Under the pieces are notes generated by a model. That model ran no database searches, was not told the origin of the DNA, and saw only the letters and a list, made by a program, of their open reading frames with translations. Position numbers and translations under genes: made by a program. A stretch of 64,000 bases of DNA from a virus: the IMG/VR virus record IMGVR_UViG_3300050014_000823, positions 142,773 through 206,772 of that record; one strand, given 5' to 3'. Positions 42,174 to 51,440 of the stretch are shown here, in pieces. Within the stretch, counting starts at the first letter, position 1; every line of letters begins with the position of its first letter.

Positions 42174-43064
42174 TTATTTGAAAAAAGTCGGTTTATTTAG
42201 ATTTTCTTGTGCAATATTTGTTCTATTTAATTCATTCACTGCATCACTTTCGGCATTTTTAAAAAATCCGACATCGGTTTGCTTCTGACTTGGCTGAACT
42301 AATTTCACGTATAAGTCTTTAAGATTTCCAACAACTGAATTAGGGTCAATGCTTTGTAACTGATTCTCTGTTTTCAATACCATATCGCCATTCTCTGTAC
42401 TAACCACCCAATATTTTGCTCTTGAACCACCTGCTCTCATCTGATTTACCATACCCCACAGATGTTTAACTTCATCGGCAGTAATATCTCTTTGTTTTTT
42501 AGCAACATTTGAGAAATTTCTGAACTTATTCTTTTGTCCTGCAAATGCAGATGGTTGTGGTTCGGGAAGTTTTTGTGCAGTAGTATTACCCACAACATTT
42601 GTTTGTGGTTCACCGCTATCTATTTGTACTGCAGCCACAATGCCCGTCATTTGGGAATCATTGGGGTTATATCCTTCGGGAAATTTATCTTTGTTTGTAC
42701 TGAAAATTTCACCTGTCGGTAAAAAGGATGTAATTTTATCTACTCTGAATAATCTCCATCCGGGTTTAGCCTTTCCCTTTTGATTATAATATACTTTCCT
42801 ACTGTCGGTGTTACCTGCTTCCTGCCATGCACGAAGTAACATATATCCACCTTCCGCTTGTGCTTTCTGTGATTTACTATGACCCAATACCATTGGCATT
42901 ATTGTTCGATAACCTTTCATAATGGTGTCATCACCAGCATAATATATGTGAACATACTTATGCTTATTAATAGCATCGGCAATAGTACCCTCTCCAACAC
43001 CTTCATTTAAAAGTTGCCTGAAGTGAGTCAGGGTTTCCAAGAATATTTTAGCCTCACTTAACAT
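42174..43064 (-). CDS. WYL-like domain protein
   Basis: 296 residues. Residues 30-120 match the WYL fold: KHKYVHIYYAGDDT, GYRTIMPMVLG, GYMLLRAWQEAG and KPGWRLFRVDKITSF. WYL domains bind ligands (often nucleic acids or nucleotides) in regulators of DNA damage and phage-defence systems, normally after a helix-turn-helix that is absent here. The C-terminal 170 residues are low in complexity with a helical segment (ADEVKHLWGMVNQMRAGG). It may sense or bind nucleotides; the domain call is by pattern. Confidence 0.62.
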   Translation of the reverse strand: MLSEAKIFLETLTHFRQLLNEGVGEGTIADAINKHKYVHIYYAGDDTIMKGYRTIMPMVLGHSKSQKAQAEGGYMLLRAWQEAGNTDSRKVYYNQKGKAKPGWRLFRVDKITSFLPTGEIFSTNKDKFPEGYNPNDSQMTGIVAAVQIDSGEPQTNVVGNTTAQKLPEPQPSAFAGQKNKFRNFSNVAKKQRDITADEVKHLWGMVNQMRAGGSRAKYWVVSTENGDMVLKTENQLQSIDPNSVVGNLKDLYVKLVQPSQKQTDVGFFKNAESDAVNELNRTNIAQENLNKPTFFK

Positions 43065-43065
43065 C

Positions 43066-43305
43066 TTATGCTGTTCCTGCGTTGTACTCTCTGTTACGGT
43101 TGAATTTGTTTTTAGCTATTAAAGTTTTTCTTACTTTAATGTCAGTTGCACCGCCAACCTCACCATTTACTTCGCCCTTACCTTGCTCGTCACCAGTTGA
43201 CAAAGCATCTGGGTTTCCTGCATTATATGGGTCGTTGTTATCATAGTCGTTTTTAGCAACTAAGTTTTTTCTGAATGGTACGCTGATATCTTCTAATCTG
43301 CTCAT
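43066..43305 (-). CDS. Small uncharacterised protein with an internal duplication
   Basis: 79 residues. Two related segments, FRKNLVAKNDYDNNDPYNAG and VRKTLIAKNKFNRNREYNAG, flank a Gly/Glu-rich middle, so the protein is an internal tandem duplication. One base separates its stop from the next start. It has its own promoter motif. No family is recognised. Confidence 0.6.
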   Translation of the reverse strand: MSRLEDISVPFRKNLVAKNDYDNNDPYNAGNPDALSTGDEQGKGEVNGEVGGATDIKVRKTLIAKNKFNRNREYNAGTA

Positions 43306-43335
43306 TTTATTTTGTTTTATATCTCAATTATTTAC

Positions 43336-43344
43336 TATAAATAC
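43336..43344 (-). promoter_or_regulatory. GTATTTATA late-type promoter motif
   Basis: 30 nt upstream of the start at 43305; sense reading GTATTTATAGTAAA. Confidence 0.58.
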
Positions 43345-43346
43345 AA

Positions 43347-44132
43347 TTAATCGTACTTTTTAAACGATAATGTTATGTATTCAATCAAATTTGGTACAAT
43401 GTCCAGGTAATGCATTTCATCCACATCATACCAACCATAGTTTGTGTTTTCGGCATTATCTAACTCAATTTCAGTTGGGTCGCCCTCATATCGACAAGCA
43501 AAAACTGTTTCAATGCTCTCAGGATTCCTTTGTATTGTGAAGGTCCTGACAAACTTATTAATTTCCAACCCAATTTCTTCAAGTATCTCTCTCTCAATAG
43601 CACGCTGTGGAGTTTCACCCTTCTCAATAGCACCACCAACCAATGCCCATTTCTCCGGCATCCAAGGTGCTTCTTTGCCTCTTTTCAACAGTAAAATCTT
43701 ATTGTCGTTATTTACAATAACTGCAACGGCATTTTTTTGTTTTTCTTCTTTCTTCTCTTTCTTTTCTTCATTCAGTGTTGGCATGGGACTATTCGGCATT
43801 AATTCTGAATTAGGATTTGATGTCATATCCTGCTTGGTTTCTTTTGACCTTGCCACACCTGCTCTATCTTGTGCTAATGAAGTTTCAATAAACTGTCTCA
43901 TTGCTTCCCCACCAGCAAGGGCATATTGTGTTTTATCATCAGTCTGTGGATTAAAATAATCAAAGAAGTTTTTAAGTCTTTTCATTGCTTGATATGTTAA
44001 ATTACCGTTCTTAAGAATGAAATTAGCACGTTTAAGACCATTTTCATTCGAAGTGGATGCTTTAGCCACCGCAATACCATTAAGTACATTTGAGGGTATC
44101 CTATATGTCTTATCTTTGAGATATTGGTTCAT
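43347..44132 (-). CDS. Nudix hydrolase with N-terminal extension
   Basis: 261 residues. Residues 1-130 are an extra helical and charged region (KNGNLTYQAMKRLKNFFDYF, then KKEKKEEKQ). Residues 134-255 are a Nudix domain with the box GGAIEKGETPQ..EREILEEIGL (about 166-189), matching Gx5Ex7REUxEExGU. Nudix enzymes cleave nucleoside diphosphates linked to another group; possible targets are oxidised dNTPs, ADP-ribose, NAD or RNA caps. With ART-like domains nearby, ADP-ribose is worth considering. The upstream homing gene overlaps its first 23 nt. Confidence 0.82.
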   Translation of the reverse strand: MNQYLKDKTYRIPSNVLNGIAVAKASTSNENGLKRANFILKNGNLTYQAMKRLKNFFDYFNPQTDDKTQYALAGGEAMRQFIETSLAQDRAGVARSKETKQDMTSNPNSELMPNSPMPTLNEEKKEKKEEKQKNAVAVIVNNDNKILLLKRGKEAPWMPEKWALVGGAIEKGETPQRAIEREILEEIGLEINKFVRTFTIQRNPESIETVFACRYEGDPTEIELDNAENTNYGWYDVDEMHYLDIVPNLIEYITLSFKKYD

Positions 44133-44829
44133 ATGCTTCTAAGATTTTGTTTATTCTGTTGATTTGGTCAAACTTTATTCTCAATAGAAAGTAGTTGTTT
44201 GATTCTGCAAAAGTATTTTTTATTTCATCGTTAATTTTCTGGATTCTAAACTTATCAAGTCCACCGAAATGGTTATTAGCTATAAAGTGTTGTGCACCAT
44301 CAAACTCTATTAATACGTTGTTCTCTGGAAGAAAAAAATCGAATGCAAGTTTATTTATATTTTTACAGTCATTAAATTTTTTCTCTCTTTCAAAAGCAAT
44401 TGAATTATTTATTAAATATTTTGCAATCTCTCTTTCTCCGATAGATTCTGTACAACTGGGACAACCACATCCTTTTAAATGAGTATTTGGTTTTTGATTA
44501 AATTTTCCATGAATCGGACATAATATTTCTACATAAATATGTGCTGTTATATAGTTAACATTAGAATAATCATATCTATCTCCGTGAATTTCTTTTGCTT
44601 TAGTAATAAAATAATCAGTATTTTTTCTTAATTTCATTTTACCACACAATGGACAACCACAACCCTCTAAATGAGTATTTACTCGCTGTATGAATTCGCC
44701 ATGTGTGGGACATGATATGATAATATTATCGTGTGTATGTTTAAAATCAACCAAATCATACTCATAATAATTATTGTGCACAGCATTTGCTTTAGCAATA
44801 AACGCATCTATAGTTAATATCCTTGCCAT
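44110..44829 (-). CDS. DUF723-type homing endonuclease-like protein
   Basis: 239 residues. Two DUF723-like repeats (YYEYDLVDFKHTHDNIIISC; RYDYSNVNYITAHIYVEILC) with GCGCPLC and GCGCPSC zinc-type sites, then SIGEREIAKYL and a nuclease core FDFFLPENNVLIEFDGAQH. It is paralogous to 24942-25634 and 31358-32101. Its ATG overlaps the upstream stop by one base, and its end runs 23 nt into the Nudix gene in another frame. Confidence 0.78.
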   Translation of the reverse strand: MARILTIDAFIAKANAVHNNYYEYDLVDFKHTHDNIIISCPTHGEFIQRVNTHLEGCGCPLCGKMKLRKNTDYFITKAKEIHGDRYDYSNVNYITAHIYVEILCPIHGKFNQKPNTHLKGCGCPSCTESIGEREIAKYLINNSIAFEREKKFNDCKNINKLAFDFFLPENNVLIEFDGAQHFIANNHFGGLDKFRIQKINDEIKNTFAESNNYFLLRIKFDQINRINKILEAYEPISQR

Positions 44830-45452
44830 TACTTTGCTTCGAGTAGATTTTTCAGTTTATCTTTAGATTCTTTATCAAGTTTGTCAATCAGGTCAGCAAT
44901 TTTTTCAAGTTTCTTGTCGCCAATTTCTTTATCCTTGCTTTTACTTGCCATTTCATCTTCACTACGTTTCTCGATAACCCTATCTTCAACAACCGTAGCC
45001 TCATCAAGATTTTCAGGTTCTTTAAATGCATCTTCAAAGTGTTTTTCAACTACCTTAACAATTTTTCTTGCCCATTGGTCATCGAATTTCTGACATTCCT
45101 CAGTATGTTGACCCTCAGATGATTTTCTATAATCTGGCTTTAATTTATTTGGATTTCTGTAGTAATGACCTAAAATATCAATAAATCTTTCGTGCATAAG
45201 TTGTGACAGGTCACGGAGTAATGCTTTTTGTTGTGAATTTTCTTCTTTTCCTTCCATGAATGGAAACATAGAAAAGCCAAAGCGACCCAACATATCATAT
45301 CGAAATGGTTGTGTGCCTATTTTGGCATTAATGTCAGTAGTACCATTGGCTGCAGTTTCTAAATCAGCACCTGATGTAGGCACGTCATTTTTTCCAATTA
45401 GGTCACCGTTAGAGTCTATGATTTCTAATAATTCGCTCTTTTTGAATTTCAT
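44829..45452 (-). CDS. Uncharacterised protein
   Basis: 207 residues, highly charged, opening MKFKKSELLEIIDSNGDLIG. A conserved-looking central part reads LRDLSQLMHERFIDILGHYY; the C-terminus is a Lys/Asp-rich helix (IADLIDKLDKESKDKLKNLL). Its promoter motif lies 15 nt upstream. No family is recognised; a virion or DNA-packaging accessory role is possible. Confidence 0.6.
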   Translation of the reverse strand: MKFKKSELLEIIDSNGDLIGKNDVPTSGADLETAANGTTDINAKIGTQPFRYDMLGRFGFSMFPFMEGKEENSQQKALLRDLSQLMHERFIDILGHYYRNPNKLKPDYRKSSEGQHTEECQKFDDQWARKIVKVVEKHFEDAFKEPENLDEATVVEDRVIEKRSEDEMASKSKDKEIGDKKLEKIADLIDKLDKESKDKLKNLLEAK

Positions 45453-45467
45453 GATGCAATATTTTCA

Positions 45468-45476
45468 TATAAATAC
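45468..45476 (-). promoter_or_regulatory. GTATTTATA late-type promoter motif
   Basis: 15 nt upstream of the start at 45452. Confidence 0.6.
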
Positions 45477-45507
45477 TATTAAAATGCTAATACGCACCAC
45501 GAAATTA

Positions 45508-48500
45508 TTATTCCGGACCATCGCCACTATCATCGTAGCCAAAATCTGCAGCTTCTTCTTCCTGTTCGCTTTCCATGTTCTCCACATAAGTGTCGAATGC
45601 ACCCATTGCTTCGGGTACTTCCACGAAAAGTTTATCCATAGTTATGTGTGCAGGAAGTCCAAATTGTTTCACAAAGCCGGGGAAGTGTAATATTCTTTTT
45701 TCTATCTTAGCTTTTAAATATTTATCCTTCTCAGTTTCAACATTAGCCTCTTCGAGATTTTTCAGTTTTTCTTGCTGTTCTGCTCTTTTTGTATCAAGTT
45801 CAAGTTCGATTTCACTCTTAGGTACTTCAACATTGTCTCTGATAATTTCCATGAAAATACCATTGAATTTACCCACATGATATTGGCTACCATCCTTAAC
45901 GAGAACTAAATCACCCTTATCATATTTGTCATTAATTGACTTGATTTGTGGTTTACCGCTTGCTACCATTTTGTCGTTCAAGAACTTCAAAGCACCTTCG
46001 TAAATTTCGTAGTAAACTTTATCGTCTTCGTGCATCTTAAAACCATTCCACACAAGTCTTGGGTCATATCCGGTCTTATTCCAGAATTCCACTTCTTTAG
46101 GTTCGAGATACATTGAATCATCATAATCGTCACTGTCAAAGTTTTTAAGTTCGAGTTTTCCTGGTTCGTAACTACATTTAGTTATTTCCTCAATAGTACT
46201 TTTGTTGCCAAACTCATCTTTGACTTTCTTTTTCACAATCTTAGCAAGCATTGTATTAATTACCTCATCCTCAAAGCCAACAAGTATTGAACTAACTCTG
46301 CTGTTAAATGCATCAAGGTATTTCACGACATTATAATAACCTGTCATTGTGGGATTCTCTTGAAGTTCTTCTGCACTAATTAAAGTAGATGCAAACCTGT
46401 CTTCACCAGTATCTTTGTCCTTAATTGTAGCTGAACTACCGTGAGACTTCAAATAACCTGTATTAACTTGGTATACAACAGAATCTAATTCGGGTTCGGG
46501 TGGCATATAATTAGCCACAAGTCTTAATTTATCGTCCGATGTAAGTTTTTCTTCCTGCTTGGTGAAATTAATCTCTGCCTTATACTTTTCGAAAAGCGCA
46601 TCAGCAATTCTATGACGTTTCTGTAGTAATAACTCCATGTGTGCTTGCATTGCCTTATCCCTACCGTTCTTATCCTTACCTCTTTTCATGTAGGCATTTA
46701 AAGACATTTTAACCCTGTTCTTGGTTGCGATTTTCTTCAATGGAATTCTCTTATAGTATATGTCATCGACATAATCGTAGTAGTAATCAACAAACTCCTT
46801 ACCCTTACCGTGGAGAATAAGTTCGAAACCTTTGTCAATGAATTCTTCGATATACTCAGGCATTACTTTGGACTTAATTGTATTACCAGTGAGTTTGACT
46901 TTCTCTTTCATTTCACCTGTCTTTTTGTCTTTAACATTCGACAAGGTTGCATAGTTGATACGTGAAAGGTTCAAGCATGAAAGGAATTCACCGTCATTAT
47001 CAACCGACATGTACGGTAATTTCATTTCCTCAGTGTTAAACTTTTTAATAAGTGCAGAAACACCTGTTTTACCACCATACTGCCACATATCCTCAATTAA
47101 TCCCTCAGTTATTCCCTCAGTTATTCCCTCATCGGTAACTCTTATTGTGGTCCTGTCAGGAATATGGAAGTTTATACCGTCTGTTACAGCAAGCAATGCA
47201 ACACAACCAAAACGATTGAACCATGTGATTGCATGACGAAGTTCAAGACGACCTGCACAAGTAATACGAGCTGCACAAGTATTGTCCGACCAGTTGAATG
47301 ACATATCCGAACCCAAAGCACCGAAAAGTGAGTTGTTCAAAATCTTAATAGGCAACTGCTTAACTTTAAACATTGCACGGTCCGCAGTGGTGAGAGTATC
47401 ACTCAAATATTTTTTATGAACGTCAGGGTCAATCAGTTGTATCAACATAAGTTCTTCCTCGTTCAGTTTATCTGAATTTGCAAGTTTCTTATAAATGTTA
47501 CGAGTAGTTGTAAGATACAACAACATTTTTCTGATAACACCCGTGATGTCGAACATCGGGAATATGTTCCAAGTTAACTGGAGCATAGGGTAAAGTGATG
47601 CGTAGTCAATCTTAACAAGTCTCTGTGTAAAACCAACCTTATAACATCTTGCAAGACCACCCGAAAAGTTTTCTTTCACATCGGAATGTGGAATAGCAAG
47701 GTCATTCTCATAACTCCATGCAGTCAAAAGTAAGTTCCAGATTGCAGCCGTACCCATAGTACAAACTCTCTGATAGGTAGTTGGTACAATCTTAGCCAAC
47801 ATGAATGCTGACTGATTATAAAGTTCATCGACCTGTTCTGTTTCCCAAAGGTCATCGAGCAAGTAATTCTTAACAAGATTTTTACCACCGATAAAGGTTG
47901 TCATTTTCTTTGGGGCAGCTTCTGCTCTGAACCACTGAACAAATCCCGGACATTCATCAAGGCATTGAGTTCTTAATCCAGCATATTCTATATCTGAAAG
48001 ATTGGCTTTATTTGCTTGTATTCTGTATAATCTTCTTGAACATGTTTGAAATTCATCGGGTATCTGCAAATAATCGTTGGTTTCACTGACAAGAAACATT
48101 TTATTTTCAGTATAGTATCTGCCGATTGCATTGTCTTCTCCGGGAATATATGTTCTGTTCGGTCTGGCAATCTTCTCATGCTTGGCGATATACTTCAAAC
48201 CATTTGCTTTGATTTCCGTGTTTACTGCAGCGGTTTTCTTAACAGCATGAATGATATCAATGACTGAAAGTCCCCACATTTCGGTTGCAGTAAACTTCTC
48301 AGCAGTATTACCATATTTTACTGAAACATTGGGTCTTCTTTTAATATAGGTGTCTTTCTTTAATGTGGTTTGAAGTTTACCCATATTCATTTTGAGTTCC
48401 TTTGCCCTACCGAGAATAAAATCAAAGTCAAATCTCTCTGAATCATATCCACTGATAACCGCAGGTTGAAGATAAACTACCAAGTTAAAGAAGTCCTGTA

Positions 48501-49203
48501 TAAGTTTTATTTCGGCATCGTCATCATTCGACTTCTCAACTTCTAATATTGTTTCAAAGCCACGATTGTCTCTTACACCAATGGCGAAAACTCTTGCTCT
48601 CTGGTATCTTAAACCTGTGGTTTCAATGTCAAAAGTAACCTTATGAACTTGTTTATATTCTTCGAAACCTTTAAAGAGTCTTGATTGTGTTGAAATAAAG
48701 AACTGTTCAACTATTCTTGGTGCATAAAAGAATTCCCTGTAAAGATAAATTGGTTCACCCTTTGCATCCTTAACCTCATTACCGTCTTCGTCATGAAGTT
48801 TTTCATATGGATAAACTCTACCGTCCTTTAAAAACTCAATAATGTGATTATATGATTTGCTGCTTGTTATCTTGAAACAATAACCATTTTTCATTCTCTT
48901 ATGACCACCAGTCTTAAGCGGGGTAATTGTTATACCATGCTTAATCATCATATTAGGAAGAATGTCGGGGTCATGGGCATATAACTTTAACTTGTTTGGA
49001 GTTAAAGACAAGTCCTTCATGTACATGAAAGGAATATATGTTACAGGACGTATTTCGGGAGATTTGCCTGGCTCATGTATAATACACTGAGCAATATTGG
49101 TATCGGGGTCGGTTTCAACGTTAACCAAATACTTTAATTCGTTATTATAGCCGTCAAGGAATTCCTTGATTTCGGTAATAATTGCCGATTTGTTTTCTAC
49201 CAT
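45508..49203 (-). CDS. Family-B DNA polymerase with proofreading exonuclease
   Basis: 1231 residues, longer than T4 gp43 (898). The exonuclease has VTFDIETTGL (Asp 192, Glu 194) and ISGYDSERFDFDF. Polymerase motif A is KIDYASLYPML (about residue 534), motif B is KILNNSLFGALG (about 622) and motif C reads LLAVTDGINF (about 674), where family-B enzymes normally have DTD. The second Asp is kept. Extra length lies in the C-terminal 400 residues, ending with an acidic tail (EQEEEAADFGYDD). It is the replicative polymerase, flanked by a helicase and small genes. Confidence 0.92.
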   Translation of the reverse strand: MVENKSAIITEIKEFLDGYNNELKYLVNVETDPDTNIAQCIIHEPGKSPEIRPVTYIPFMYMKDLSLTPNKLKLYAHDPDILPNMMIKHGITITPLKTGGHKRMKNGYCFKITSSKSYNHIIEFLKDGRVYPYEKLHDEDGNEVKDAKGEPIYLYREFFYAPRIVEQFFISTQSRLFKGFEEYKQVHKVTFDIETTGLRYQRARVFAIGVRDNRGFETILEVEKSNDDDAEIKLIQDFFNLVVYLQPAVISGYDSERFDFDFILGRAKELKMNMGKLQTTLKKDTYIKRRPNVSVKYGNTAEKFTATEMWGLSVIDIIHAVKKTAAVNTEIKANGLKYIAKHEKIARPNRTYIPGEDNAIGRYYTENKMFLVSETNDYLQIPDEFQTCSRRLYRIQANKANLSDIEYAGLRTQCLDECPGFVQWFRAEAAPKKMTTFIGGKNLVKNYLLDDLWETEQVDELYNQSAFMLAKIVPTTYQRVCTMGTAAIWNLLLTAWSYENDLAIPHSDVKENFSGGLARCYKVGFTQRLVKIDYASLYPMLQLTWNIFPMFDITGVIRKMLLYLTTTRNIYKKLANSDKLNEEELMLIQLIDPDVHKKYLSDTLTTADRAMFKVKQLPIKILNNSLFGALGSDMSFNWSDNTCAARITCAGRLELRHAITWFNRFGCVALLAVTDGINFHIPDRTTIRVTDEGITEGITEGLIEDMWQYGGKTGVSALIKKFNTEEMKLPYMSVDNDGEFLSCLNLSRINYATLSNVKDKKTGEMKEKVKLTGNTIKSKVMPEYIEEFIDKGFELILHGKGKEFVDYYYDYVDDIYYKRIPLKKIATKNRVKMSLNAYMKRGKDKNGRDKAMQAHMELLLQKRHRIADALFEKYKAEINFTKQEEKLTSDDKLRLVANYMPPEPELDSVVYQVNTGYLKSHGSSATIKDKDTGEDRFASTLISAEELQENPTMTGYYNVVKYLDAFNSRVSSILVGFEDEVINTMLAKIVKKKVKDEFGNKSTIEEITKCSYEPGKLELKNFDSDDYDDSMYLEPKEVEFWNKTGYDPRLVWNGFKMHEDDKVYYEIYEGALKFLNDKMVASGKPQIKSINDKYDKGDLVLVKDGSQYHVGKFNGIFMEIIRDNVEVPKSEIELELDTKRAEQQEKLKNLEEANVETEKDKYLKAKIEKRILHFPGFVKQFGLPAHITMDKLFVEVPEAMGAFDTYVENMESEQEEEAADFGYDDSGDGPE
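47101..47131 (-). repeat. 12-bp in-frame tandem repeat inside the polymerase gene
   Basis: TCCCTCAGTTAT occurs twice in a row, followed by a partial third copy. It encodes EGITEGITEGLIED just after motif C. Confidence 0.75.
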
Positions 49204-49205
49204 AA

Positions 49206-49565
49206 CTATTTTTTAATTGTTTTTATTAGTATCTTTCTTCGTTTGTCAAAGGAATATATCGTGTCATTAATATGACACTGATTGCTTAAAAGTACTGCTT
49301 GAGGATTCTTTGGTAATACACCAGAGAGCCATAATGCTGAAATAATGTTATTACCAATTATCTGATAATGCATGTCAGTCTTTTTAATTTTAAAGTCCAA
49401 ATATACTAAATCTTCCCGATTCTTCAAGAAGTTTTCAAGAATTAACGTAAATATTGTATTTAATTCTTCCTTGAACTGTTTATCCGAAACGTCAACACCT
49501 ATTGCAATCATCTGCAATAATGTATCACGCATAGGATTCTGACCCCACACATATTCACTTCCCAT
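49206..49565 (-). CDS. Small uncharacterised protein
   Basis: 119 residues from ATG 49565 (MGSEYVWGQNPMRDTLLQMI); the frame can extend to 49586. A helical N-terminus (FKEELNTIFTLILENFLKN) precedes a beta-rich end. It overlaps the helicase's 3' end by 11 nt and stops 2 nt before the polymerase start, so it is co-expressed with both. A replication accessory role is a guess by position. Confidence 0.55.
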   Translation of the reverse strand: MGSEYVWGQNPMRDTLLQMIAIGVDVSDKQFKEELNTIFTLILENFLKNREDLVYLDFKIKKTDMHYQIIGNNIISALWLSGVLPKNPQAVLLSNQCHINDTIYSFDKRRKILIKTIKK

Positions 49566-51342
49566 GTTTTGCCTTAATTTTCGCAATTAAATCATTAATA
49601 ATACTCTGATTAATGTCCGATTCATATTTTTCTCCATCAATTACTTGTGAAAGTTCTGCTCGCTTAGATTCAATTAAGTCGAATACATATTCATCAATAG
49701 TATCTTTATATATGAAATAATACGCATTAACTGCATTTTTTTGACCAATTCTTAAAATCCTATATATTATTTGGTCTGCATCTGAAGGAGTCCAAGGCAC
49801 TGTAATAATACCAATTTTATTTGCTGCAGTCAGTGTAACACCTTCAGAAATGGTTGCTTGAGAACCTAATAAAAGTTTTATTCTTCCATTTTCGTCTTGA
49901 AAATCTTTTAATATTTCAGCACGTTCAGTATCTTTTTCATTTCCCGTATGTAGTGCAGATTCTTTGGGATATGATTTATTTAATTCACACAAACTATCTT
50001 TATAAAAATCTACCACAACAAATTTTTCACCGCATTCTAAAATAGAATCAATTAATTCTTTCACGCCATCAACTTTTAGATGTGAAGTATATTCTCGTAA
50101 TTTACTTAATACTGCTAATGGATGTGTAATTATTTTATCTGTGAATTCATTGGCAACACCCTCTTCAATTTTGAAATATGTTTCATATTCTTTTGGTGTC
50201 ATTTCCAACATAATTCTTTGTGTTGTTTTTTCAGGTAAGTCTTTAATGACTTCTTCAAGTTTTTTCCTGTATGTGAAAGGAGCAATTTTATTAAATAATT
50301 CTTCAAATTTTGTCATACTTATATCTGTTTTCCATCCCAAGCCATCGACATTATACTCCATACCGCAATAATACTCATTAAAATATTTCTTTGTAGCAAA
50401 ATCAGTTGGCGATATTTGGTGCAATACACTATATAATTGATGCGCACGAGATTTTGCGGGAGTCCCCGACATAAACACTTTTGATGCTTTACCATTCGTA
50501 AAGATATCATCCTTAAATATTCTTTTAAATGCTTTGTATGTATTTGTCTTGGTTGAAGCAATACGATGACACTCATCTACAATCAAACAGTCAATTTTTC
50601 CTATATTTAATTTATTAAATTTATCTTTTACCTTATTAAAATCAGACGAATTAAAATAATCGTAATTGACAATAATAAACTTGGCATCTTCGAGACTACA
50701 CTTGTTTTTTTTACCGATAATAAAAGAGGTTGAATTTGTAAATTTTTCAATTTCATTGCGGTAATTAAATTTTAGAGAATTTGGCGTAATTACAAAAACT
50801 TTTTTAAAGCCATTCATTTCTGCATAAGTTATTGATATTAAACTTTTTCCTGACCCCATTCCTAATGCCAATAACGCATTTCTAACTGCATTTAAAAACA
50901 TGCTACCTACGATTTGATGAGGATATAAACGAATTCCCGGCTTCAAAAACCTATGAATATCTTCACTATATTTCTCATATGTCGTCTCTAATTCTCTCTT
51001 ATATTGTACCCAATGCTCTTTCTTAATATTAAGGTCGGCAATAAATTTGCGTTTTTCTTCTTCAGCAATTTCAATTTTACTAATTTGATTTATAAAAATT
51101 TTACGACTTTCGTCACTGCCGAAATCAAAATAGATTTTCTTAGAACTCCTATACTTCTTAATAAGAGACAATAATGAAGCTGTGGTTACTTCCCAAACCA
51201 TCATACTTGAATTCCATTTTCGAGTCTCTTCGGGTAAACTTTTTATTTTTTCAATAAGACCTTCATTATATGAAAATCTAAGATAGTATGCCTGTCTTTT
51301 GGCAATTCTTTCACAAGAAACTACAAATAATAATTGTTGCAT
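49555..51342 (-). CDS. SNF2-type helicase/ATPase
   Basis: 595 residues from ATG 51342 (MQQLLFVVSCERIAKRQAYY). Superfamily 2 motifs are clear: LYPHQIVGSMF (Q/I region), LGMGSGKS (Walker A), LIVDECHRIAS (DExH), FMSGTPA (III), and in the second lobe ISEGVTLTAA, WTPSDADQIIYRILRIGQ (motifs V-VI). RILRIGQ is the SNF2 hallmark. An N-terminal part before residue 140 resembles the HARP-like regions of annealing helicases. It may remodel forks or recombination intermediates, like UvsW in T4. Confidence 0.85.
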   Translation of the reverse strand: MQQLLFVVSCERIAKRQAYYLRFSYNEGLIEKIKSLPEETRKWNSSMMVWEVTTASLLSLIKKYRSSKKIYFDFGSDESRKIFINQISKIEIAEEEKRKFIADLNIKKEHWVQYKRELETTYEKYSEDIHRFLKPGIRLYPHQIVGSMFLNAVRNALLALGMGSGKSLISITYAEMNGFKKVFVITPNSLKFNYRNEIEKFTNSTSFIIGKKNKCSLEDAKFIIVNYDYFNSSDFNKVKDKFNKLNIGKIDCLIVDECHRIASTKTNTYKAFKRIFKDDIFTNGKASKVFMSGTPAKSRAHQLYSVLHQISPTDFATKKYFNEYYCGMEYNVDGLGWKTDISMTKFEELFNKIAPFTYRKKLEEVIKDLPEKTTQRIMLEMTPKEYETYFKIEEGVANEFTDKIITHPLAVLSKLREYTSHLKVDGVKELIDSILECGEKFVVVDFYKDSLCELNKSYPKESALHTGNEKDTERAEILKDFQDENGRIKLLLGSQATISEGVTLTAANKIGIITVPWTPSDADQIIYRILRIGQKNAVNAYYFIYKDTIDEYVFDLIESKRAELSQVIDGEKYESDINQSIINDLIAKIKAKHGK

Positions 51343-51415
51343 GAAATTTATTACAATTGTGGTGCAAATATAATAATAAAAAATGTAAATACAAGAGATA
51401 TTAAACAATTACCAC

Positions 51416-51424
51416 GTATTTATA
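51416..51424 (+). promoter_or_regulatory. GTATTTATA late-type promoter motif, plus strand
   Basis: 16 nt upstream of the only intact native-direction plus-strand gene (51441). The motif is on the plus strand here, which fixes its direction. Confidence 0.65.
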
Positions 51425-51440
51425 GTAAATTGTATCTGCT

